From Streptococcus sp. bf_0095 (lineage in GTDB: Bacteria > Bacillota > Bacilli > Lactobacillales > Streptococcaceae), in NCBI RefSeq assembly GCF_004166885.1, contig NZ_RCYU01000001.1, positions 1 to 64,000 of the forward strand: a stretch of 64,000 bases of DNA, given 5' to 3'. A program made the translations under genes and the position numbers. This document shows, piece after piece, positions 47,506 to 55,114 of the stretch (the first letter of the stretch is position 1; every line of letters starts with the position of its first letter). The notes under the pieces are model-generated. The model worked only from the letters and a program-made list of their open reading frames with translations, was not told where the DNA came from and did no database searches.

Positions 47506-48387
47506 TTATTTGTACAAAAGTTCAATTAATTCTATTCCTGAATCTGAAAAGATTCCTGAATCAATTAATTTTTGTTTGCTGGTTTCCAAATATTCCGGGT
47601 TATCTAACCTTTTAGAAATCTCTAATTGTTCGGAATAATAACGCTTAATGAAATTACTTTCTTCACCTTCTAAGCCTTTATACATTCCCTCAACAGATTC
47701 GGCAAGAACCCTAACTTCCTTATTTTCCGGGAAGGCTTCACACAACGGCGCTAGTTTAGAAAGATTATCTAAGGTATTTCTTAAAGAATCTGAATAGATT
47801 TCAAGATCTGAAGTAGTCATTAACGGAATAGAAGACTTTTCTATTTGTTTCATGGCTTCACTTGCCCCGGCAAGTTGATCAGTTTTTATTTTTTCTTTAT
47901 CAATTATCTTTATATTTCCATTTATATCAGCTTTTAGAAACAAAGCTACTAAGGCACAATATAAACCAACAAAGAAAGGTACAGTCGTCCAAAAGAAACA
48001 AAGGGACAAAAAGCCTTTTTTCTTTTGACCTGAATAAAAGTATTGCGCCCCAAAAATCCCTAAGAATACAGCTAAAAGAATGTACATTAACTTATTACAA
48101 ATATATTCTTTGGTTTCAATTTTATAGAAGCTGTACCCTACTAATTCAGATTCTGACGCCGTTCGCTTGGTATTATTACGGCTTCCGTTCTTCAATGGCT
48201 TCAAAGGGTCTACTGTTGCTTTATGATAAACCTTGTTATAAATGGCCTTTTCAGGGTTCTTAATATAGCCCATTCCTTTTTTTCCATATAAAGGGTTTAC
48301 TGATCTCTTTAAGGTTCTGTTTATTTTCCCGGTTGTCCTAGCCTTAAAACTCTTTTTAAGGCTGGGCGTTCTAACTCCAATTTTCAT
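47506..48387 (-). CDS. Phage TM2-domain membrane protein
   Basis: 293 aa. A basic N-terminus (KKSFKARTTGKINRTLKRS), a two-helix TM2-like domain (LLAVFLGIFGAQYFYSGQKK, then FFWTTVPFFVGLYCALVALF; about 105-155) and an acidic helical C-terminal half. Similar proteins occur in the lysogeny module of lactococcal and streptococcal phages. Function unknown; membrane location suggests superinfection exclusion, which is an inference from position. Confidence 0.7.
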   Translation of the reverse strand: MKIGVRTPSLKKSFKARTTGKINRTLKRSVNPLYGKKGMGYIKNPEKAIYNKVYHKATVDPLKPLKNGSRNNTKRTASESELVGYSFYKIETKEYICNKLMYILLAVFLGIFGAQYFYSGQKKKGFLSLCFFWTTVPFFVGLYCALVALFLKADINGNIKIIDKEKIKTDQLAGASEAMKQIEKSSIPLMTTSDLEIYSDSLRNTLDNLSKLAPLCEAFPENKEVRVLAESVEGMYKGLEGEESNFIKRYYSEQLEISKRLDNPEYLETSKQKLIDSGIFSDSGIELIELLYK

Positions 48388-48401
48388 TTTTAACTCCTTA
48401 T

Positions 48402-48782
48402 CTAAACCAAAGCCTTGTATTCTTCTTTTACCATGATTTCATCTGTGACCGTGGTCAAGTGGTAATACTCCATAAATTTTATATAGTTAAAATCCGCCTT
48501 ATTTTCTAGTTGTGAAAGGGCGTCTTTTAATAAATGATGGATCATGTTTCTGTTTGCTTCGTTTTCACAGCGTACCCTAGCATTAGTATATTCCGCCGTG
48601 GTATGGTCCAGGTGGCCCAATTCATGAAGCAATACCTTTATTCTTTCCTTTTTATTTAGCTTATCAGAAATAAAGGCTGTTCTAGTGATAGGATCATAAA
48701 AACCAACTTCATCCGGTAACAAGTCGCCGTTAAAAGTATGTACAGTTATATCATGATCTTTTAAAATTTCTTTTTCAGTCAA
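48402..48782 (-). CDS. ImmA/IrrE-type metallopeptidase
   Basis: 126 aa with HELGH (His53-Glu54-x-x-His57), the zinc site of the family that cleaves phage repressors in ICEBs1-type switches. It is adjacent to the repressor gene (12 bp downstream on the same strand), so repressor cleavage on induction is the likely role. Confidence 0.88.
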   Translation of the reverse strand: MTEKEILKDHDITVHTFNGDLLPDEVGFYDPITRTAFISDKLNKKERIKVLLHELGHLDHTTAEYTNARVRCENEANRNMIHHLLKDALSQLENKADFNYIKFMEYYHLTTVTDEIMVKEEYKALV

Positions 48783-48794
48783 GGTATTATACCC

Positions 48795-49157
48795 CTAATC
48801 ATTCGTTTCCTTTAAATAGGCTTCTATTATGGATTGAATGATTTTTTTCTTTTCATCTGTTAGTTCCCGACCACCGAAAAGCATGACATTATTGGCCATA
48901 TCTTCAATATTGATCTGGGCGGGTTTATCAATATGATCACTAGAAGCATGATTAGGGTTTTCCGAACGCCCTAATAAGTAATCAGTTGAAACACCGAAAT
49001 AATCGGCTATTTTTGCTATATGTTCCGCCGAAGGGGCTTTTTTATTTTTCAAACTATATAGGTAATTTGTACTAAAACCTAAATCTTCAGCAATTTTTTG
49101 CAAGCTAATTCCTTGTTTTTTAGCTAACATTTTTATTTTTTCGAATGTCTCGAACAT
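48795..49157 (-). CDS. CI-like repressor (XRE HTH)
   Basis: 120 aa. XRE helix-turn-helix at about 10-62 (KKQGISLQKIAEDLGFSTNYLYSLKN range) followed by a short C-terminal part DYLLGRSENPN...; it lacks a LexA-type peptidase domain, consistent with dependence on the ImmA-like neighbour. ATG 49157 follows AGAAAGG; the longer frame crosses the operator. Confidence 0.88.
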   Translation of the reverse strand: MFETFEKIKMLAKKQGISLQKIAEDLGFSTNYLYSLKNKKAPSAEHIAKIADYFGVSTDYLLGRSENPNHASSDHIDKPAQINIEDMANNVMLFGGRELTDEKKKIIQSIIEAYLKETND

Positions 49158-49194
49158 TGATTTATCAACCTTTCTGAAGGATTGACAAAAAATA

Positions 49195-49246
49195 TTTATA
49201 TTTTTGTGTAAAAATGCTTGACAAATTTTACACGAAAGTATAAAAT
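49195..49246. promoter_or_regulatory. Divergent promoters and operators of the lysogeny switch
   Basis: Plus: TTGACA (49218-49223), 17-bp spacer, TAAAAT (49241-49246). Minus: TTGTCA (plus 49219-49224), 18-bp spacer, TATAAA (plus 49195-49200). The two -35 boxes overlap. GTGTAAAA (49206-49213) sits in the minus spacer and TTTTACAC (49226-49233) in the plus spacer, forming an inverted repeat; a third TTTTACAC is at 49357-49364. Confidence 0.75.
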
Positions 49247-49455
49247 AGTTTTTGTAAGTGAGAAACAACTAAAAAAACAACTAAAAAGATAAACAATAAA
49301 TTAAGTTTTGGCGAACCGGTTTTATTGTTAATATCAATGTTTTTATTATGCCTTCATTTTACACAAACGAATAAAATAAGTCAAGAAATAACACAAAAAA
49401 ATAGTTGAAATTTTAGTTGTTTTCTTCTTACAAATTAAAAAAGGAGGAAACATAT
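49247..49455. other. Leader between the switch and the first early gene
   Basis: No gene seen. Contains two AACAACTAAAAA copies (from about 49264 and 49276) complementary to TTTTAGTTGTTTT near 49411-49423, and an AACAATAAA...TTTATTGTT inverted repeat (from about 49290). These could fold the early mRNA leader. Confidence 0.4.
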
Positions 49456-49647
49456 ATGCCGGATATTGACGTAGGACGCAAGAAAGTAGTTGCTTTCCTA
49501 GAAGCAAACAATATCAAAAAAAGCGATTTGGCTTCTGTATATGGGCGGGACCGCCAGGAAGTAACAAACATTTTGAGCGGTTCAACCCGTGGGCCAAAAG
49601 CCAACAAGTTTATTTTGCAAGTCATAGCTGATTACAATATCGACTAA
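49456..49647 (+). CDS. Small Cro-like phage protein
   Basis: 63 aa with a helix-turn-helix-like region (KKSDLASVYGRDRQEVTNIL). First gene of the rightward early operon after AAAGGAGG, where Cro usually lies. No recognisable domain by name. Confidence 0.65.
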   Translation: MPDIDVGRKKVVAFLEANNIKKSDLASVYGRDRQEVTNILSGSTRGPKANKFILQVIADYNID

Positions 49648-49716
49648 CAAAGAAAGCGCCCAATAGAAAATTGGAACGCTTCGGAAATTTTAACTACTTA
49701 CATTATAACACAACTA

Positions 49717-49736
49717 AGCTTGCCCGCATAGTTGAG
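49717..49736 (+). repeat. 20-bp direct repeat, copy 2
   Basis: Identical to 47402-47421. Here it is just upstream of the ribosome binding site of the HTH protein at 49747. Confidence 0.8.
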
Positions 49737-49746
49737 GGGGTGAAGG

Positions 49747-50031
49747 ATGGAAAATATAAATTTACCGCCTTTGTTAAATGACGAAATAGCAAAGATGGCT
49801 ATTAAAGAACTTCTTCAATTTGCAAAAGAAGAAGTTAGAAAAGAGTTGGAAGCGGAACGGCTACCAATCAACCAGAAAGATCTTTGTAAAAGGTTTGGCT
49901 TTGACCACGGTTACATTAAGAGATTAAGACGCCGGGGCTTGAAGTACAGAAAGCAAGGACGGGAAAAGATGTACGACCTGAAGGACGTATATGAGATTTT
50001 AGAACAAGAAAAGGAAATTGAAAAATGTTAG
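49747..50031 (+). CDS. Phage helix-turn-helix DNA-binding protein
   Basis: 94 aa, acidic N-terminal helix then INQKDLCKRFGFDHGYIKRLRRRGLKY and a MYDLKDVYEIL, typical of a MerR/excisionase-like fold. Could be an excisionase or early regulator. GTGAAGG precedes it. Overlaps next gene by 7 bp. Confidence 0.65.
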   Translation: MENINLPPLLNDEIAKMAIKELLQFAKEEVRKELEAERLPINQKDLCKRFGFDHGYIKRLRRRGLKYRKQGREKMYDLKDVYEILEQEKEIEKC

Positions 50032-50297
50032 AACCAAGTTTGACCAGTCAAGTGGCCGGAGTGCTACTAGTTGCCGGATTTTCTTTCACAGCCGGTTTTA
50101 TTACCGCTGTAAGAGATTACCGAAAAGCGGAACGCAAAAAGAAACAAGCTGAAAAAGTAGCTGAATTACAAGCCCTTTGGGAAGATGAAATTAAGGCGCA
50201 CGATCAGAGAGTTATTGAAGAATACAACAGCCAAATGGCCCTATTAAGAAAAGCTTCAATTTCTGATAATGATTGGGGAATGGCTGAAGTTCTTTAA
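50025..50297 (+). CDS. Small phage protein with N-terminal membrane helix
   Basis: 90 aa. One hydrophobic segment (about 10-28, VAGVLLVAGFSFTAGFITAV) then a charged helical tail (KAERKKKQAEKVAELQ). Unknown function; start overlaps the previous gene. Confidence 0.6.
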   Translation: MLEPSLTSQVAGVLLVAGFSFTAGFITAVRDYRKAERKKKQAEKVAELQALWEDEIKAHDQRVIEEYNSQMALLRKASISDNDWGMAEVL

Positions 50298-50313
50298 AAG
50301 AAAGGAATGAAAA

Positions 50314-50796
50314 ATGGCTACTTTATACGAATTAACAGGCCAATATTTAGACATTTACAATTTAGAAATTGATGATGAAACTAAATTAGACACAATCGAA
50401 AGCCTGGGACTTGATGAAGAAATTGAAGCAAAGGCAGAAAATTACGCTAAACTGATCCGCAACCTTGAAGCTGATAAAAAGGTTTATAAGGATGAAGAAG
50501 AACGCTTCAAAAAGAAAAAAGAAAGCACTGATAAGAAAATTGAGCGCTTAAAACGTGACCTTCAGGCTTCGATGGAAATCACCGGGAAAACAAAAATCAA
50601 AGGTGAACTATTCACCATTTCAATCCAAAACTCAAAAGCTAGTGTCATTGTTGATGAAGCAAACCTACCTAAAAAATATTGGGTTAAAAAGGTAACTGAA
50701 AGCCCAAATAAAAAGGCACTTTATGAAGTTTTGAGCGAAGGCAAGAAAGTAAAGGGCGCTACACTTCAAGAAAACCGTAGCTTACGGATCAAGTAA
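50314..50796 (+). CDS. Siphovirus Gp157-family protein
   Basis: 160 aa. N-terminal helical coiled coil (EAKAENYAKLIRNLEADKKV and KKKKESTDKKIERLKRDL), then a beta-rich end with KTKIKGELFTISIQNSKAS and LPKKYW, the Gp157 pattern. In S. thermophilus phages Gp157 has been linked to phage resistance; the molecular role is unknown. Confidence 0.85.
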   Translation: MATLYELTGQYLDIYNLEIDDETKLDTIESLGLDEEIEAKAENYAKLIRNLEADKKVYKDEEERFKKKKESTDKKIERLKRDLQASMEITGKTKIKGELFTISIQNSKASVIVDEANLPKKYWVKKVTESPNKKALYEVLSEGKKVKGATLQENRSLRIK

Positions 50797-51267
50797 ATGA
50801 AAATTTTAGCTATTGATCCATCATCAAACAAGGCAGAAGATAGCACTTCTGGGATTGCCTATCTCAATAATGCCCGTTTGATTAATCATTGGGTGGTGCC
50901 TAAAGGGCTACCAGCTATTAAACAGTGGTTTGATGAAGTAGGCTATGAACTAGCCCCGGACGTGGTAATTATTGAAAAATTCGAAGCGCGTGACAATGAC
51001 TTATCAAAGGATAATTCAGTTTTGGAAACTATCGCTTACTTTCAATTATTTTTCCCGGAAGCTATTTTGCAACGTAACGCCGGCTATCAATCAGATATAC
51101 CAAATGAACTACTAAAGGCCCTGAACCTTTGGAAGTTTGACAAAAGCCATCACCAGGATGTGAGGGCGTCGGTCCGGCTGGGCTTGTTTTGGGCCGTAAG
51201 AAATGACATTGAAGAAGTTGTTTCGGATATTGGGAAGGTGGTGATAGAAAATAGCAATACAGCTTAA
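50797..51267 (+). CDS. RuvC-like nuclease (phage Holliday-junction type)
   Basis: 156 aa. RNase H-fold motifs: MKILAIDPSSNKAEDSTSGIA (catalytic Asp7), VVIIEKF (Glu) and HHQDVRASVRLG near 118-129 (third acidic residue). Resembles RuvC-type resolvases of Gram-positive phages. Starts directly after the Gp157 stop; overlaps the helicase gene. Confidence 0.75.
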   Translation: MKILAIDPSSNKAEDSTSGIAYLNNARLINHWVVPKGLPAIKQWFDEVGYELAPDVVIIEKFEARDNDLSKDNSVLETIAYFQLFFPEAILQRNAGYQSDIPNELLKALNLWKFDKSHHQDVRASVRLGLFWAVRNDIEEVVSDIGKVVIENSNTA

Positions 51268-52438
51268 AAAATGGCAAAAAGAAGCCGTTAAGCGTAGTGA
51301 TAGACTAACAAACGGGATCTTTTTGGAAGCCCTTGGGGGCCGTGGCAAAACAATTTGCGCCCTTGAAATCTGTAAGCACAAGAAAGCTAAGAAAGTCTTA
51401 ATCTTAAATAACCGCTTATCCATTCTTGAGGGTTGGAAAGAAACGGTTGAAAAGTTCAACTATTCGGATAATTGCGATTTTGAAATTATCACGGATAAAA
51501 CTTTACAGAATAGGGTCAAAAAGGGCTTTAAAATCGCTTGTGACGTCTTAATAATAGACGAATGGCAGAATATGTCAAGCGACAAATTGAGCACCTTATA
51601 TCGCAAAATAAAGCGTAAATACGCTATTGGGTTATCTGCTACCCCAATCCGGAAGAAAGGGCAGAATTTCTACCCTTTGGAAAAAACAATTTTCGGTTAT
51701 GCTACGCCTAATCAGAATTTTGAGTGGCAGAAAACACATGGCCAAATGGTTTATGATCCGTTTTCTTACTCTAAGGAGAAGTGGAAAGACTTCAAAGATT
51801 ATGAAAGCTACGTCAACAATCTCCCTAACTTCTTCCGCTGGGAAGAAATCGAAAAGATTGAGCAAGCAACGGAAAACAACGGCTACAAGATCCGCTTTTA
51901 TAAAAACACTTTGAAAGTCGGAAATCCGGAACTTTTAAAGAAATTCAGGAAGCTGAATTTAGTAACGGTTGATGGAAAGACGGCCATAGCTAAACAATCC
52001 TTTGGCCGGGCTACCTTTGAACGCTATTTAAAACAAACCGGGGTGGAAGTTGACTTTCCAAAGTTAAAACCAACAAACAAAGAAACCCCGCTTTTGACCA
52101 CGCTTGACGGTTTAATAGACCGAACCCCTGAAGATATGCTGATAGTAAGTAAGTCTAAACAGGTTGTGAACGTGATCCACGAAAGACACCCGGAAATAGG
52201 AATATGGACCGGGGACCGACAGGAAGGCCTAGAAAAAAAAGTAGTGGTTGCTACTAGTCAAGTTTTAGGTGTCGGAGTGGACGGCTTACAGCATAAGTAT
52301 AAGACTATCGTAGTGCTGGACCCGGTAAGTGAAGAATCCGGGGAATATGACGATTATAGGCAACTACTTTGGCGGGTTACTGGGAGCCGGCAACAAAATG
52401 ATGTGAACGTTATTGAATTTTATTTTAAGGAAGGATAA
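51251..52438 (+). CDS. Phage DEAD/SNF2-type helicase, apparent ATA start
   Basis: About 395 aa. Motif I GGRGKT, motif II IIDEWQ, motif III SATPIR, motif V VATSQVLGVGVDG and motif VI RQLLWRVTGSRQQND are present. The family N-terminus (IAIQLKKWQKEAVKRS) is encoded from 51251, where the codon is ATA with AAGGTGGTGAT six bases upstream; no ATG/GTG/TTG lies in frame until TTG 51323, which would leave only four residues before motif I. Either ATA initiates or a point change has damaged the start. Role: phage replication/recombination. Confidence 0.8.
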   Translation: MAIQLKKWQKEAVKRSDRLTNGIFLEALGGRGKTICALEICKHKKAKKVLILNNRLSILEGWKETVEKFNYSDNCDFEIITDKTLQNRVKKGFKIACDVLIIDEWQNMSSDKLSTLYRKIKRKYAIGLSATPIRKKGQNFYPLEKTIFGYATPNQNFEWQKTHGQMVYDPFSYSKEKWKDFKDYESYVNNLPNFFRWEEIEKIEQATENNGYKIRFYKNTLKVGNPELLKKFRKLNLVTVDGKTAIAKQSFGRATFERYLKQTGVEVDFPKLKPTNKETPLLTTLDGLIDRTPEDMLIVSKSKQVVNVIHERHPEIGIWTGDRQEGLEKKVVVATSQVLGVGVDGLQHKYKTIVVLDPVSEESGEYDDYRQLLWRVTGSRQQNDVNVIEFYFKEG

Positions 52439-52441
52439 CAG

Positions 52442-52555
52442 ATGAATATTGAAGCTATCGTATTCGGTACACTAATTTTTATGGTAGGTTTCCTTTTAGG
52501 GGAACGCGCAACAAAAGACGAAAAGAAAGAAAAAGAGGAACAAAACAATGACTAA
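52442..52555 (+). CDS. 37-aa phage membrane microprotein
   Basis: ATG 52442 after AAGGAAGG. One N-terminal helix (AIVFGTLIFMVGFLLGE) and a charged tail (KDEKKEKEEQNND). Overlaps the next gene by 8 bp. Unknown function. Confidence 0.6.
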   Translation: MNIEAIVFGTLIFMVGFLLGERATKDEKKEKEEQNND

Positions 52556-52904
52556 AGTAACAGCTAAATACTATGTATTCCGTGACAAAAAAGAAGGCGA
52601 ATTTTTGGAAAGCTACGAAGACCGCGGACGCCTAGCTTTTCAAAATGACTACACTGACGAAATTCAAAACGCCTTAACTATGAGCGAAGAAGGTTATGAA
52701 AAACAAAAGAAAGAACTCAAAAACCTTGCGAAAGCCTTTGGTGCTGAAATTATTGAAGTCAATGCAACTTACGAACTCACTTATCCTAACGGTGATGAAG
52801 TCCGCGAAATTGAAAAAGATGATTCAGATGAGCTTAAACAAATTTTGGCAAAAACATTAGTAGATGGACTTGTTGGACGAAAACCATTCTGGAGAGGTGA
52901 ATAA
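52548..52904 (+). CDS. Phage protein of unknown function
   Basis: 118 aa, acidic and basic mix (VTAKYYVFRDKKEGEFLESY), no membrane segment. Between helicase and Sak4-like genes in the replication module, so probably an accessory of replication or recombination; this is from position only. Confidence 0.6.
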   Translation: MTKVTAKYYVFRDKKEGEFLESYEDRGRLAFQNDYTDEIQNALTMSEEGYEKQKKELKNLAKAFGAEIIEVNATYELTYPNGDEVREIEKDDSDELKQILAKTLVDGLVGRKPFWRGE

Positions 52905-52905
52905 A

Positions 52906-53721
52906 ATGGCCTTTAAACTACCTGAAAATAAACCACAGATACCAAAGGACACCCCGCGAAATTTCTTCCTCTACGGTGAAACCATGTCAGGTAAAAGCTA
53001 CCTTGCAAATGAGTTCCCGGCGCCTATCGTCTTAAATACAGATGGTAACGCTGAAGCGAATACCGTACCTTCAATCCAGCTTGTGAATGAAAAGGACGAA
53101 CAAGGGCGAATTACTAAAAGCGTCATTTCTCAAATTGGTGAAATTCTTTTGGCCTTACAAACTCAAAAGCACACATACCAAACCGTGGTAGTGGATGTTA
53201 TTGATGATGTGATTGAAATGATCAAAATTGCCGTTTGTGATGAATTGACACCGCCCGGAAAGCCCCGCTTGAAATCCTTGTCAGAAATTCCTTACGGGAA
53301 AGGGTATGACTTCTTCAATCAGGCGATCACTGAAATGGTAATTGACTTAAAGGCCCTTCCTATGAATGTCATTTATATCAGCCGGCAAGTTTCCGAATAT
53401 GATGATAACGGCAACGCTACCAAGGATAAACCAAGCCTTAAGGATAAGTATGTAAACCTAATCAATGGTAATTCTGACTTGATGATCCACACCGAAAAAG
53501 TAGGCAATAACTACAATAGGGAAGTAGAACGCAAACGCAAGAAATACTACATGGATCAGGTTGATGATAAAGAAATTTTGAAAATCTTATCAACAATCCG
53601 CGGGGCATTGGAACCAGCAAAAGCACCAAGCAAGCCGGCACCAGCCAAAAAAGAAGAAGTCAAAAAAGAAGCACCGAAACCACAGAAACAGGAAAATGTT
53701 TCTGAAGATGATCTTTTCTAA
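52906..53721 (+). CDS. Sak4-like phage recombinase ATPase
   Basis: 271 aa. Walker A GETMSGKS (24-31), RecA-like core with VVVDVIDDVIEM (Walker B) and a Lys/Pro linker, ending SEDDLF. Matches the AAA/Sak4 class of single-strand-annealing ATPases, which are usually adjacent to a DUF669 ssDNA-binding protein as here. ATG 52906 after AGAGGTG; the longer start overlaps the upstream gene. Confidence 0.8.
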   Translation: MAFKLPENKPQIPKDTPRNFFLYGETMSGKSYLANEFPAPIVLNTDGNAEANTVPSIQLVNEKDEQGRITKSVISQIGEILLALQTQKHTYQTVVVDVIDDVIEMIKIAVCDELTPPGKPRLKSLSEIPYGKGYDFFNQAITEMVIDLKALPMNVIYISRQVSEYDDNGNATKDKPSLKDKYVNLINGNSDLMIHTEKVGNNYNREVERKRKKYYMDQVDDKEILKILSTIRGALEPAKAPSKPAPAKKEEVKKEAPKPQKQENVSEDDLF

Positions 53722-53769
53722 TACAACAATTTTAAATAAATAATTTAAACACAAAAGGAGAATTAAACA

Positions 53770-54279
53770 ATGAGTTTATTGGATATTGCACAATCAATCA
53801 AAAAAGAAGGGTTTGACCCTCGTAAGGACAGCGCAAACGGCCCGGCACCGATTCCAGCCGGTGAGTACCAAGCTATTCTAAAATCTGTACAGTTTAATGT
53901 AGCAGAAAGCGGATGGGAAAGCCTACAATACCGTTTTGAGATCCGTGGTGGTGATTATGATGGCCGGACTGAATACGTTTCATTTGGAACGCTTGACACC
54001 TGGAACGGAAAAGACATTGGTTGGTCAGTACAGCGTACTATCAAATTCTTCCAAAAAGCTTTGGCCTTTGCGGATGACGCACCTTTAAAATCTGACTTTG
54101 AAGATGGTAAGGCCCTTGAAGACGCCCTTAACCGGAAAGCGGTAGGAACCTACTATACCTTGGTAATCATTGAAACAGAAAGCAAGGGTAAAACATACCG
54201 CAATTATGACCTTAATGAAGCTGAAGGCCTACCAAATACCGACGCTATTGAAATCAATGATGATGATCTACCATTCTAA
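53770..54279 (+). CDS. DUF669 ssDNA-binding-type protein
   Basis: 169 aa of the DUF669 family (IPAGEYQAILKSVQF, RTIKFFQKALAF). The last residues NDDDLPF match the acidic C-terminal tip of bacterial SSB, which recruits replication proteins. I infer that it acts as the phage SSB. AAGGAG precedes ATG 53770. Confidence 0.82.
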   Translation: MSLLDIAQSIKKEGFDPRKDSANGPAPIPAGEYQAILKSVQFNVAESGWESLQYRFEIRGGDYDGRTEYVSFGTLDTWNGKDIGWSVQRTIKFFQKALAFADDAPLKSDFEDGKALEDALNRKAVGTYYTLVIIETESKGKTYRNYDLNEAEGLPNTDAIEINDDDLPF

Positions 54280-54298
54280 CATTTAGGAGTAAATAGGA

Positions 54299-55114
54299 AT
54301 GGCTAGCATGAAGGACTACGCTTTACAGTATCAAAAGTTAGGCTTTGCCGTCATTCCTATCAACCCTAAAAATAAAAGGCCTATGATAGAGTTTGCGGAC
54401 AAGCCAAAAATGACAGCGGAAGAAATAGCGAATTTTTGGGACCAGCACCCAAACGCTAACATAGCCTTGAAGACTACTAATTTCTTTGTGATCGATATTG
54501 ACAAGCACGGCAAAGAAAACGGGTTTGAATCACTCAAACGCTGGAAATATTTAAACCTGATTGAACCGACCTTACAAGCCAAAACCGCAAGCGGTGGGAA
54601 GCATTTATTCTACTTCAAAAGGGAAGATATACCAATCTCTCAAATGATTGGCTTTCTTCCGGGTGTGGATATAAAAGCACATGAAAATAATTATGTTTTG
54701 GTTGCACCTTCCGCGACGGATAAGGGAATGTATGAATGGGACTTGGAGAAATCAAGTGAAGGCGGAACAATGGTAACTCCTTCAAAAGAATTGATCCAGG
54801 CCATCAAGAAAACCTACCAGGAGAATCACGGGTATAGTTCGGAAGGGCTTAAAAACCTAAAAGAAAGAAGTTTGACCCGTGACCGCAACCAAACAACGGA
54901 ATTATTTGAAACTATCGCGGTAGGTTTTGGTGATGAAGGCGGACGCAATGACAAACTAACGAAGTTTGTAGGCGGTTTGTTATTCCGGGCCGTGGATGAT
55001 GAATATATTCTAAGGCTTGCAGAAATCGCAAACAGAAACAGCGTCAACCCTTTACCTGAAAGTGAGGTAAGGCGGACGGTGGAAAGTATGATCAAGAAAG
55101 ATAGAAGGGGGTGA
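54299..55114 (+). CDS. Bifunctional primase-polymerase (prim-pol)
   Basis: 271 aa AEP-fold domain: KLGFAVIPINPKNKRP N-terminus, catalytic VIDIDKHG (Asp66-x-Asp68), SGGKHLFYF and DIKAHENNYVL-region. Makes primers for phage replication. The helicase gene starts inside its stop codon (GTGA). Confidence 0.88.
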   Translation: MASMKDYALQYQKLGFAVIPINPKNKRPMIEFADKPKMTAEEIANFWDQHPNANIALKTTNFFVIDIDKHGKENGFESLKRWKYLNLIEPTLQAKTASGGKHLFYFKREDIPISQMIGFLPGVDIKAHENNYVLVAPSATDKGMYEWDLEKSSEGGTMVTPSKELIQAIKKTYQENHGYSSEGLKNLKERSLTRDRNQTTELFETIAVGFGDEGGRNDKLTKFVGGLLFRAVDDEYILRLAEIANRNSVNPLPESEVRRTVESMIKKDRRG

